Source: Sutcliffiella deserti
GTDB taxonomy: Bacteria > Bacillota > Bacilli > Bacillales > Bacillaceae_I
Direction: 5' to 3'
DNA: 64,000 bases
Assembly (NCBI RefSeq): GCF_020037475.1
Contig: NZ_JAIQDB010000001.1
Span: 806,001-870,000, forward strand
A program made the position numbers and the translations under genes. Shown in pieces: positions 54,420-61,647 of this stretch. Numbering within the stretch: position 1 is the first letter of the stretch; each line of letters begins with the position of its first letter. The notes beneath the pieces are model-generated. The model was not told the origin of the DNA. It saw nothing but the letters and a program-made list of their open reading frames with translations, and ran no database searches.

Positions 54420-55616
54420 ATGACAACAAAAACACATGATATCATTAGCCAGACTGAAAAATTTGGTGCAAACAATTATCATCCGCTCCCTATAGTTATT
54501 TCAAAGGCGGAAGGTGTTTGGGTGGAAGACCCTGAAGGAACGAAATACATGGATATGTTAAGTGCATATTCAGCCGTAAACCAAGGTCATCGACACCCGA
54601 AGATCATTGAGGCATTAAAAGAGCAAGCTGATAAAATCACGCTTACATCTCGTGCATTTCATAATGATCAGCTTGGACCTTGGTATGAAAAAGTAGCAAG
54701 TTTAACAAATAAAGACATGGTTCTACCGATGAATACGGGGGCTGAAGCAGTCGAAACTGCCGTGAAAGCTGTTCGGCGCTGGGCATATGACGTTAAAAAA
54801 GTACCTGTCAATCAAGCAGAAATCATTGTATGTGAGGATAACTTTCATGGTCGGACTATGACAGCCGTTTCAATGTCTTCTAGTGAAGAATATCAGGAAG
54901 GCTTTGGACCGATGCTACCTGGCATCAAGGTTATTCCATTTGGAAGCATTGAAGCCCTGAAGGATGCTATAACACCCAATACTGCTGCTTTTATTTTCGA
55001 ACCTATTCAAGGCGAAGCTGGTATTAATATCCCAGAAGAAGGCTTCTTGAAAGAAGCCTTAGAAGTCTGTAGAGCTAACAATGTTCTCTATGTTGCAGAC
55101 GAAATCCAAGCAGGCTTAGGGCGCTCAGGTAAATTATTCGCTTGTGACTGGGAAAATGTCGAACCTGATATGTACATATTAGGTAAAGCACTTGGTGGAG
55201 GAGTATTTCCTATCTCTTGTGTTGCGGCAAACAAGGAAATTCTTGGAGTCTTTAATCCAGGATCTCACGGTTCTACATTCGGCGGCAATCCGTTAGCATG
55301 TGCAGTTTCCATCGCCTCTTTGGAGGTAATTGAAGAAGAAAATCTTGTAGAAAAGTCCTATGAGCTAGGAAACTATATGCAAGAGCAGCTACGGTTAATC
55401 AAAAATCCAATTATAAAAGATATCCGTGGCAGAGGTCTGTTTATCGGCTTAGAATTAACCGAGGCAGCCCGCCCATACTGTGAAAAGTTAAAAGAAGAAG
55501 GACTTTTATGTAAAGAAACGCATGAAACAGTTATCCGTTTTGCCCCACCTCTTGTTATATCAAAAGAAGACTTGGATTGGGCCATTGAAAAAGTGAAAAA
55601 GGTTTTATCGGTTTAG
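54420..55616 (+). CDS. rocD: Ornithine aminotransferase RocD
   Basis: A 398-aa class-III PLP-dependent transaminase converting ornithine and 2-oxoglutarate to glutamate semialdehyde and glutamate in arginine catabolism. Visible are [37 protein letters not shown]-type segment ([11 protein letters not shown]), [17 protein letters not shown] and the PLP lysine in [18 protein letters not shown] 54420 follows GGAGG; 13 extra residues are possible but lack a site. B. subtilis rocD is sigma-L dependent; I found no -24/-12 element here, and the gene stands alone next to yisL rather than with rocE/rocF. Confidence 0.92.
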   Translation: MTTKTHDIISQTEKFGANNYHPLPIVISKAEGVWVEDPEGTKYMDMLSAYSAVNQGHRHPKIIEALKEQADKITLTSRAFHNDQLGPWYEKVASLTNKDMVLPMNTGAEAVETAVKAVRRWAYDVKKVPVNQAEIIVCEDNFHGRTMTAVSMSSSEEYQEGFGPMLPGIKVIPFGSIEALKDAITPNTAAFIFEPIQGEAGINIPEEGFLKEALEVCRANNVLYVADEIQAGLGRSGKLFACDWENVEPDMYILGKALGGGVFPISCVAANKEILGVFNPGSHGSTFGGNPLACAVSIASLEVIEEENLVEKSYELGNYMQEQLRLIKNPIIKDIRGRGLFIGLELTEAARPYCEKLKEEGLLCKETHETVIRFAPPLVISKEDLDWAIEKVKKVLSV

Positions 55617-55631
55617 AATATCTGTAGGACG

Positions 55632-55665
55632 CTAAGGCCAGGCACCAATAGGTGCCTGGCCTTAG
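55632..55665 (+). terminator. Hairpin terminator of rocD
   Basis: A perfect 15-bp stem CTAAGGCCAGGCACC / GGTGCCTGGCCTTAG with loop AATA. The same arm recurs at 56072-56104. Confidence 0.8.
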
Positions 55666-55762
55666 TTTATAGAAAAAATGGTTTCGAAATTATAACTTTA
55701 GTTGTGGTGAGTATTTCAGAATTTTATTAGCTGGTCAAAGTTCCACAAAATATTTAGAAAAC

Positions 55763-55980
55763 TGAGTTGATTGGAGTGGAAGGCACGTGAAGGGGGGCCA
55801 CTGAAAAACTGAAAACATATAGTTTTGGGTGGCTTCTAGCTGTGGATTGGAGCAAATGGCGTAGACTCCAGCGGGGGAGTAGCGACAAACTTGAGACCCC
55901 GCAGGGCATTGCCCGAGGAGGCTCAAGGTCGCCCCGCGGAAAGCGAAGCCTTTGCGGAAAGTAACAGCGGTGTTTAACCC
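55763..55980 (+). repeat. GC-rich dispersed repeat with a duplicated left end
   Basis: A main copy from CTGTGGATTGGAGC (about 55839) runs through GAGACCCCGCAGGGC, GAGGAGGCTCAAGG and CCCCGCGGAAAGCG to CAGCGGTGTTTAACCC (about 55974). Before it, GAGTTGATTGGAGTGGAAGGC (about 55763) is a second left end separated by about 60 unrelated bases. The 499-base gap between rocD and yisK is thus mostly repeat and hairpins. Confidence 0.7.
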
Positions 55981-56073
55981 AAACCTAAAATACGGAAATC
56001 AACAGGCTTTATTATACAACTATGCAAAAATACTGTAGACAACCTCGGAATACCTCGAGTTTATCTACAGTCT

Positions 56074-56107
56074 AAGGCCAGGCACCAATAAAGTGCCTGG
56101 CCTTTTT
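56074..56107. terminator. Hairpin between the repeat and yisK
   Basis: AAGGCCAGGCAC (56074-56085) pairs with GTGCCTGGCCTT (56093-56104), loop CAATAAA, with TTTTT on the + side. It lies 9 bases past the yisK stop and serves the yisK 3' end as well. Confidence 0.75.
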
Positions 56108-56115
56108 GCTGTTTA

Positions 56116-57021
56116 CTATTCCACGCTATTAACCAACCGCCCGATCTGTTCCACTTCTACTTCAACAACGTCCCCTTTTTTCAAAAACCTTGGAGGTAGA
56201 AATCCTTTCCCAACGCCTGCTGGTGTTCCTGTTGCTATAATGTCCCCTGGCTCCAAGGTCATTCCTTTAGAGAGTGTAGCAATAATTTCAGGAATTTGGT
56301 AAATCATTAAACCGGTATTGGCCTTTTGTCTAATTTCCCCATTTACTTTTGTGCTAATTGTAAGTTTATGCGGATCAGTAATAACTGATTTATGAACGAT
56401 GAACGGTCCCATTGGGCAAGAAGCATCCAAGCTTTTTCCTAGAAAAAATTGTTTATGTTTTGCTTGTAGGTCTCTTGCGGTAATATCATTTAGTATTGTG
56501 TATCCAAACACATAATCCATTGCATTATCTGCCTTAATGCTTTTACCTTGTTTTCCAATAATCACTGCCAGTTCGCCTTCATAATCAAGTTGATTTGTTA
56601 GATCTGCATGAAGAAGAATATTTTCTTGATCACCAATTACAGATGTAGGCGCTTTTGTGAAAATCATAATATGTTCAGGGATATCATCAACACTACCCAT
56701 TTCAAGCACATGGTCTTTATAATTCTTCCCTACACATAGAACATTTTTACTTGGCCGAGGAATTGGTGCGAGCAAGGTTACATCCTCAATTTTATATAAA
56801 TAACGGGAAGAATTATTTTGCTTTTGAACCCAATTTCGTAAATTGATACAAATTTCTATGAATTTATCTTCTAATTGAATACATTCTAATAACGTTTTGG
56901 GGATATTCATCATCTCCCCTACCATTTCCGCCGCTTTGTGTAAATCAAGAATAAACTGTTGTGCCTCATCTGTTATACCAATAAAAGTTTCTCCTTTGAA
57001 GATTCCTGTGACAAAATACAT
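56116..57021 (-). CDS. yisK: Fumarylacetoacetate-hydrolase-family protein (YisK-like)
   Basis: A 301-aa FAH-superfamily enzyme, metal-dependent, acting on 2-oxo/enol acids. The N-terminal part (about 1-85) is a helical cap region; the FAH core follows with VLCVGKNYKDHVLEMG, a metal-ligand YEGELAVIIGKQG, NDITARDLQ and TGTPAGVGKGFLPPRFLKKGD. In B. subtilis YisK has oxaloacetate decarboxylase activity and affects cell shape through Mbl; similar function is an inference. GAAGGGGGC precedes ATG 57021. Divergent from the Spo0E-like gene. Confidence 0.88.
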   Translation of the reverse strand: MYFVTGIFKGETFIGITDEAQQFILDLHKAAEMVGEMMNIPKTLLECIQLEDKFIEICINLRNWVQKQNNSSRYLYKIEDVTLLAPIPRPSKNVLCVGKNYKDHVLEMGSVDDIPEHIMIFTKAPTSVIGDQENILLHADLTNQLDYEGELAVIIGKQGKSIKADNAMDYVFGYTILNDITARDLQAKHKQFFLGKSLDASCPMGPFIVHKSVITDPHKLTISTKVNGEIRQKANTGLMIYQIPEIIATLSKGMTLEPGDIIATGTPAGVGKGFLPPRFLKKGDVVEVEVEQIGRLVNSVE

Positions 57022-57164
57022 AGAATATGCCCCCTTCTTTTACTGTAGTAGTTTGTTGTATTTTGTTGTATTTTGACTTGTTTTATCGAAGTGCTTTTTT
57101 TATCTTCGACAGCGTGGCATAATGAAGCAAACGATTGCATCCTAATAAATTGGAGAAGATTATC

Positions 57165-57341
57165 ATGTTATCTTTAAGAATCGAAGTAAAAAGAAAACAA
57201 ATGATACAATATGCTAATAAATATGGATTCACTTCCTATAAAACGATAAAATGCAGCCAAGAGCTTGATACACTTCTTAACAAACAATGGAAAGAACTAA
57301 ATCCACTTTCACAAACCAATCATTATTTTTATACGCCTTGA
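57165..57341 (+). CDS. yisI: Spo0E-like sporulation regulatory phosphatase (YisI-like)
   Basis: A 58-aa protein of the Spo0E family, which removes phosphate from Spo0A~P and delays sporulation. The signature SQELDTLLNKQ (SxxLDxLI type) lies at about residues 34-44 after a first helix; two helices make up the fold. ATG 57165 follows GGAGAAG; 10 extra in-frame residues lack a site. Its place beside yisK matches B. subtilis yisI. The stop codon is overlapped by its terminator. Confidence 0.85.
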   Translation: MLSLRIEVKRKQMIQYANKYGFTSYKTIKCSQELDTLLNKQWKELNPLSQTNHYFYTP

Positions 57342-57373
57342 GATGTGAGTCATACGACTTACATCTCTTTTTG
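57340..57373 (+). terminator. Terminator of the Spo0E-like gene
   Basis: GAGATGTGAGTC (57340-57351) pairs with GACTTACATCTC (57356-57367), including one G-T pair, followed by TTTTTG. Confidence 0.9.
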
Positions 57374-57424
57374 CTCTGTTTTGGATCTTAATGCCGCAGC
57401 TCAACAACGGTGTTTAATACTGCC

Positions 57425-58600
57425 TTATTTTTTAAAGGTAGATCGTTTACCATAGGTCCCGATTCTCCATAACCATTCAAGCGGACCGTAATGAAAATGA
57501 GAAAGCCACCATTTGCTTAATAATATTTGGGCTACAAAAACGGCCAATACTAGTATCAAGCCATTGAACGGATTAAAATCTCCATATAATCCAAAACCAT
57601 AGCTATAAAAAAGCAAGGTACATACTACTGACTGGAATATGTAATTCGTTAAACTCATCTTACCTACGTATTTAAATGGAGCCAAAATTCTTAAGCCAAT
57701 TTCTTTTCTTGTAGCTAACACTACCGTCAAGAAATAGAAGATGGCACTTGCAGGTCCTCCAAGTGAATCCTGAATATACTCTGTAACGAGATTTTTATCA
57801 GTGTAATATGGTAAAAGTTTAAATACTAAAGTCAACAGGAGAGTGACGATCCACAATTTTTTAAGAAGCCCCAGTTTCTCTTCAACCTTCCGTAACCAGT
57901 TTCCCTTAGCCGCTGCTGCACCAAATAAAAACATGGGCAATACAGATAAGATGATAAACACCCCATTGCCAAGGTTAACAAACGACCAATCTTGCACTCG
58001 CTGCTTTGTGATGTCCATAAAAGACCCATGTGCATAAATTTCCAACGATTGAATCGCATAGAGCTGCAATTCTTCATACATTTGCAAATCTCCATCCATT
58101 ACAGCCAACAACATAAGTAGGATAAGTGTCAGTCCAAGTGTTGGAAGAACGATTAGGAGAATTCCAGTCCAAACCATCGCTTTTGAAGATATATTTCTCA
58201 TTATTAATAAAATAAATCCGGTAATAGCATATGTAATTAAGATATCTCCATGCCATATCAGGAAAGCATGCAAACACCCGAAAATTAATAACAAAAATAA
58301 TCTTTTTGAAAAGTACTTAGGTACAGACAGATTTTTCTCTTCTAATCGTTTCGTAAAAAGGATAAAGCCATAACCAAATAAAAAGGAGAATAAGGTATAG
58401 AAGCTTGCCTGAGCTATTATATCAACAAAACTTATTGTCCATAGATCAAGAGTCTTAGACCAGTAAGTGTGTTGTTCAATATACAGCACTGGTGAGAAGA
58501 AGGAAGGTATATTCACTAAAAATATTCCCAGTATCGCAATCCCTCTAATTATATCTAATGCTACAATTCTATCTTTTTCCTTGGTTGGTGCTGCATGCAT
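57425..58600 (-). CDS. DUF418-domain membrane protein (YeiB-like)
   Basis: A 391-aa protein with about ten membrane helices. The N-terminal RIVALDIIRGIAILGIFLVNI (acyltransferase-3/heparan-acetyltransferase-like start with conserved Asp and Arg) and the C-terminal DUF418 segment (about 225-385; GKMSLTNYIFQSVV, WWLSHFHYGPLEWLWR) are typical of YeiB/YxaH-like proteins. ATG 58600 follows AAGGGGGAAG. It lies between yisI and gerP, where B. subtilis has other genes. Function unproven for the family; transfer of an acyl group is speculation. Confidence 0.83.
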   Translation of the reverse strand: MHAAPTKEKDRIVALDIIRGIAILGIFLVNIPSFFSPVLYIEQHTYWSKTLDLWTISFVDIIAQASFYTLFSFLFGYGFILFTKRLEEKNLSVPKYFSKRLFLLLIFGCLHAFLIWHGDILITYAITGFILLIMRNISSKAMVWTGILLIVLPTLGLTLILLMLLAVMDGDLQMYEELQLYAIQSLEIYAHGSFMDITKQRVQDWSFVNLGNGVFIILSVLPMFLFGAAAAKGNWLRKVEEKLGLLKKLWIVTLLLTLVFKLLPYYTDKNLVTEYIQDSLGGPASAIFYFLTVVLATRKEIGLRILAPFKYVGKMSLTNYIFQSVVCTLLFYSYGFGLYGDFNPFNGLILVLAVFVAQILLSKWWLSHFHYGPLEWLWRIGTYGKRSTFKK

Positions 58601-58706
58601 TCCACTTCCCCCTTTTATTTTCTCTGCTATTTATTATAGCTTATTTCCCTTAATATTCCTATAATCGATACCGGTCAGATATTTAATATAATGGATTCAT
58701 ACACTC

Positions 58707-58733
58707 ACAATACCAGGCGATTGTCATAGAATA
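58707..58733 (+). promoter_or_regulatory. Sigma-K-like promoter of the gerP operon
   Basis: AC at 58707-58708, a 16-bp spacer and CATAGAATA (58725-58733) match the sigma-K pattern AC / CATANNNTA. The gerP operon of B. subtilis is transcribed late in the mother cell by sigma-K. It lies 60 bases before gerPA. Confidence 0.65.
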
Positions 58734-58792
58734 TGACTATACCAAAGCGTAGTTTTATAATCTTTAAATTTCAAATTAAAGGAGTTACCGTT

Positions 58793-59014
58793 ATGCCTGC
58801 TATAGTCGGAGCTGTAAATGTTAACAGTATAGGGAATTCTGGTATCTTCCATATTGGTGATGTTTTTCAGATGTCCCCTTACAGTGCCGCCAAAACATTT
58901 GCCGGATCTGGAAGCTTTAATACCGGCGATCGCATCTCGATAAGCAATTCAAATAGCCAGACAAATACCTATGATCAGGATGTTAACGATCAACCTATAG
59001 CTTTGAATATGTAA
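58793..59014 (+). CDS. gerPA: Spore germination protein GerPA
   Basis: A 73-aa GerPA/GerPF-family protein (MPAIVGAVNVNSIGNSG start; HIGDVFQMSPYSAAKTFAGSG; ends with VNDQPIALNM). GerP proteins sit in the spore coat and help nutrient germinants reach their receptors. ATG 58793 has AAAGGAG 7 bases upstream. First gene of gerPA-B-C-D-E-F. Confidence 0.93.
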   Translation: MPAIVGAVNVNSIGNSGIFHIGDVFQMSPYSAAKTFAGSGSFNTGDRISISNSNSQTNTYDQDVNDQPIALNM

Positions 59015-59046
59015 GGATTTTTCTTAATTCATATGGGGGTAGAAAA

Positions 59047-59277
59047 ATGTCTACCAATTATTTTGTTAACCAGAACATTGTCATCCATCAGATAAAAATA
59101 GGAGGGGTCACTAACTCCTCTGTTTTCCAAATAGGAAGTGCCGGAGTAATAAAAGCGATCTCGACCTTAAACAACACAGGAGGCTTTACTGGCCCCGCTC
59201 CTGAGTCTAGTGCAGAGTTGGAATCAGAGCAAACCTCCACCAGCTCTTTTACCGGACCATTTGTACCTTTAAAATAA
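59047..59277 (+). CDS. gerPB: Spore germination protein GerPB
   Basis: A 76-aa GerPB protein: FVNQNIVIHQIKIGGVTNSSVFQIGSAG, then an S/T/E-rich stretch and the ending FTGPFVPLK shared with GerPD (IGPFVPL). It is encoded 32 bases after gerPA. ATG 59047 follows a GGGGGTAGAAA site. Acts with the other GerP proteins in coat permeability. Confidence 0.92.
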   Translation: MSTNYFVNQNIVIHQIKIGGVTNSSVFQIGSAGVIKAISTLNNTGGFTGPAPESSAELESEQTSTSSFTGPFVPLK

Positions 59278-59307
59278 ACCGGTCTCAATGTAAAAATATA
59301 GGCATTC

Positions 59308-59335
59308 ACCCAACTAACATTATTTGCATACATTA
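59308..59335 (+). promoter_or_regulatory. Possible second sigma-K-like promoter before gerPC
   Basis: AC (59308-59309), 17 bases, then CATACATTA (59327-59335). It fits CATANNNTA and lies in the 107-base gap before gerPC, the largest gap within gerPA-gerPF. The motif is short, so chance occurrence is possible. Confidence 0.35.
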
Positions 59336-59384
59336 CATTGTCTAAGAATGTAGCGGAAATAGTGCTCATGAAAGGGGTGATCAT

Positions 59385-60011
59385 ATGTACTATAACTTTC
59401 AGCAATATTTTTATGAATCCCAGCAGCAAATGTTAAAGCTAAATGAAATTGTTGATAAACAAGCAAAACAGATTACAGCATTAGAAGAAATGATCAAGCA
59501 AATGCAGCAGGAGATCATCCAGATGAAAGAGAAACCGAGCATGAATATAGAAAAGATTGAATATAAATTCGACCAGCTGAAGGTAGAAACTTTAGAAGGT
59601 ACACTGAACATTGGCTTAACACCAGGACCAGGTACCCAGGGCGATATTGAAGACTTCGTTGTTACCAAAAATAATTTAGAGGTTCCTGTTCCCAAGCGGA
59701 ATCAGCAGCTCAGCAAGGAGATTGAAACAGAACTAAGAGATCATTTAACCAAAAACGGTCATAATACCATCAAAGAAATTGCACAAAGGAACAATCGGTC
59801 AATAGAAGAGCATTATTATGACTTTATGATTCAGGATGTTAGTAAACAACTTCCAAAACGGATTGAACAAACATTAAATCAATTTACCACAGAAGCCATT
59901 CAACATGGTTATAGTGATGAAAAGATAAAAGAAATAACGGTTATGAAATTACAGGAGGATATGAAGAATGCTTTTACAGCTTTTATTCAGACACTCCCAA
60001 ACTCTAAATAA
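59385..60011 (+). CDS. gerPC: Spore germination protein GerPC
   Basis: A 208-aa protein. It begins with a coiled coil (about residues 8-60; MLKLNEIVDKQAKQITALEEM), then a small domain with LEGTLNIGLTPG and a helical C-terminal half containing a DHLTKNGHNTIKEIA segment. This layout is GerPC, the largest GerP protein. AAAGGGGTG precedes ATG 59385. Confidence 0.92.
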   Translation: MYYNFQQYFYESQQQMLKLNEIVDKQAKQITALEEMIKQMQQEIIQMKEKPSMNIEKIEYKFDQLKVETLEGTLNIGLTPGPGTQGDIEDFVVTKNNLEVPVPKRNQQLSKEIETELRDHLTKNGHNTIKEIAQRNNRSIEEHYYDFMIQDVSKQLPKRIEQTLNQFTTEAIQHGYSDEKIKEITVMKLQEDMKNAFTAFIQTLPNSK

Positions 60012-60026
60012 GTGTGGTGGAATTTT

Positions 60027-60203
60027 ATGAATTTTAATGTTGTTAATCATGGTCTTCAAGTACAAAATATAGATGTGTTAGGTGTTTCATCCTCTTCTGT
60101 TCTTCTTGTAGGAGACACTCAAACGATTTGTTTAACTTCGTATTTTGATACTCCTCCAGAGTCTTTAATAATCGGTCCATTTGTACCTCTGACAACGGAA
60201 TAG
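60027..60203 (+). CDS. gerPD: Spore germination protein GerPD
   Basis: A 58-aa protein, MNFNVVNHGLQVQNIDVLGV start and ending SLIIGPFVPLTTE, matching GerPD length. The ribosome site is weak (GTGGTGG), consistent with coupling to gerPC 15 bases upstream. A five-codon upstream extension is possible but lacks a site. Confidence 0.9.
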   Translation: MNFNVVNHGLQVQNIDVLGVSSSSVLLVGDTQTICLTSYFDTPPESLIIGPFVPLTTE

Positions 60204-60207
60204 TTTA

Positions 60208-60609
60208 ATGAGAATATCACGGGTTAATGAAGTGAATGTATTATCTTTAGCATTTAGTTCGTATTTGCATATTGGGGATTCTTTTCACATTAATGCCAAG
60301 AACAAAGCACTGGCAGTAAAAAGAGAATTTCCACGGTATTATGGAAACGAAGGGAGTTTTGATGCCTACTCTATCTTTTCCATCGCTTCACCTATGACAG
60401 TCATCGATGAACCTCTTTGTATGAGTGTGAAAAACCCTAATCCAAATATTTGTGTTGATAACATAACCGTTAATGGGGTATCCTCCTCTTCTGTGCTACA
60501 AATCGGTTCTTCTCAATCTATCTATGCAGAGGCTCGAGTGAAGCATATTCGGCAGCTTATCGGAAAAGTTCCACCATCCTTCCCAACATCACAAAAAAAG
60601 GAGGAATAA
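60208..60609 (+). CDS. gerPE: Spore germination protein GerPE
   Basis: A 133-aa protein: RISRVNEVNVLSLAFSSYLHIGDS, a central variable part, then ITVNGVSSSSVLQIGSSQ, the SSSVLQIGS motif also seen in GerPB/GerPD. It starts 4 bases after gerPD. Fits GerPE. Confidence 0.9.
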   Translation: MRISRVNEVNVLSLAFSSYLHIGDSFHINAKNKALAVKREFPRYYGNEGSFDAYSIFSIASPMTVIDEPLCMSVKNPNPNICVDNITVNGVSSSSVLQIGSSQSIYAEARVKHIRQLIGKVPPSFPTSQKKEE

Positions 60610-60612
60610 CAC

Positions 60613-60831
60613 ATGCCAGCCATTGTAGGACCGGTGCAAGTAAATAGTGTAGGAGGAGGAACCATTAATTTTGGTGACTCCTTCTACATCAGTCCAAAAG
60701 AGACTGGAAAAAGCCATGCAGGTTCCGGTGCATTCAATACCGGAAATTTCATTAATGCTAATAACGGCCTCAGCGCCACTAATACAATTGATCCTGATGT
60801 CAATGACCAGACTGTCGTTGGGAATGAATAG
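60613..60831 (+). CDS. gerPF: Spore germination protein GerPF
   Basis: A 72-aa GerPF: MPAIVGPVQVNSVGGGTINF, GDSFYISPKETGKSHAGSG and DPDVNDQTVVGNE. AAAGGAGG lies upstream at the end of gerPE. Paralogue of GerPA. Last gene of the standard operon order, but followed here by a further copy. Confidence 0.92.
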   Translation: MPAIVGPVQVNSVGGGTINFGDSFYISPKETGKSHAGSGAFNTGNFINANNGLSATNTIDPDVNDQTVVGNE

Positions 60832-60895
60832 TGATATTAACACATTTTCCTTCCCCACATATAGTGTACTATCACAAAGTTAAAGGATGTCTTCC

Positions 60896-61114
60896 ATGCC
60901 AGCGATAGTCGGTCCCGTAGCAATTAACAGTGTAGGTGGTGGAGTTGTAAATTTTGGAGATTCGTTTTACATTTCTCCTAAAAGTGCCTCTAAGACCTCA
61001 GCAGGCTCCGGTTCCTTTAATACCGGAAACTTCATCATCACCAATAATGGATTAAGCGCCACAAATACCATCGACCCTGACATCAACGACCAAGATATCG
61101 TCGCAAACAACTAA
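60896..61114 (+). CDS. Additional GerPF-like protein
   Basis: A 72-aa second copy of GerPF (MPAIVGPVAINSVGGGVVNF; GDSFYISPKSASKTSAGSG; DPDINDQDIVANN). ATG 60896 follows AAAGGATG. It lies 64 bases after gerPF, has no clear promoter and is followed by the operon terminator. The identity to GerPF is high along the full length, so it is a tandem duplication with a kept open frame. Likely also a coat protein. Confidence 0.88.
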   Translation: MPAIVGPVAINSVGGGVVNFGDSFYISPKSASKTSAGSGSFNTGNFIITNNGLSATNTIDPDINDQDIVANN

Positions 61115-61228
61115 ACCAACCTTACCCAATTCATATTACAGTGGTGTTACAAATATATTTTTTCTGTTTGGGGCCAGACCCCGGCAGGAATTATATCTTA
61201 GGCGTCATACGGACAAATCCTAAGAAGC

Positions 61229-61270
61229 AAGAGGCCTTGGCTCCCACCGGAGCCAAGGCCTCTTTTTAAT
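61229..61270. terminator. Terminator between gerP and yisB
   Basis: A perfect 16-bp stem AAGAGGCCTTGGCTCC (61229-61244) / GGAGCCAAGGCCTCTT (61249-61264), loop CACC, followed by TTTAAT. Strongest hairpin of the window. Confidence 0.93.
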
Positions 61271-61291
61271 AATAATATGGTATATGGTATT

Positions 61292-61600
61292 TTATCTTTT
61301 CTTTTTTCGTGCGTTTGACTTTCTTGTGACTGGTATTTTGGAGGAAGGCTGTTTTTGAATCCATTTTATAAAGGACGCTACCTTAGTATCATCTTGCAAA
61401 AGAAGGATAGTGTTTAAACGAAGACCGAGTTCGTCATTTGTGTAAAGAGCGTGAATTTGCTTATGACAGGGAATACATAGCATTGCTGTTGGAAGAAATG
61501 TACCGCCCACTTCCTTTGGTGTAAGATGATGCACGGTTGTTTCCACATCGTTTCTGTTGCATAGTTCACACTCACCGAAAGATACTCTCTTTTTCGCCAC
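61292..61600 (-). CDS. yisB: HNH endonuclease-domain protein (YisB-like)
   Basis: A 102-aa HNH protein with a zinc-type CELCNRN / CIPCHKQIH pair of CxxC motifs around TTVHHLTPKEVGG. The HH and the CxxC...CxxCH set form the beta-beta-alpha-metal fold. It starts at ATG 61600 (GGAGAGTAGAGGGG upstream) and lies 47 bases after sbcC on the same strand, as in the sbcC-yisB order of B. subtilis. Nuclease activity is not shown; a role in DNA repair with SbcCD is possible. Confidence 0.85.
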   Translation of the reverse strand: MAKKRVSFGECELCNRNDVETTVHHLTPKEVGGTFLPTAMLCIPCHKQIHALYTNDELGLRLNTILLLQDDTKVASFIKWIQKQPSSKIPVTRKSNARKKKR

Positions 61601-61647
61601 CCCTCTACTCTCCTTTTACACTGTATTATCTTCTAATGTGGACATGC

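Noticed and set aside
59088-59429. 113-codon frame antisense to gerPB and the gerPC start
   Set aside because: It overlaps two well-recognised gerP genes in antisense and has no ribosome site.
61165-61185. GGGGCCAGACCCC hairpin after the last gerPF copy
   Set aside because: A short 4-bp GC stem with little context; the strong terminator at 61229 explains transcript ending, so no separate feature is claimed.
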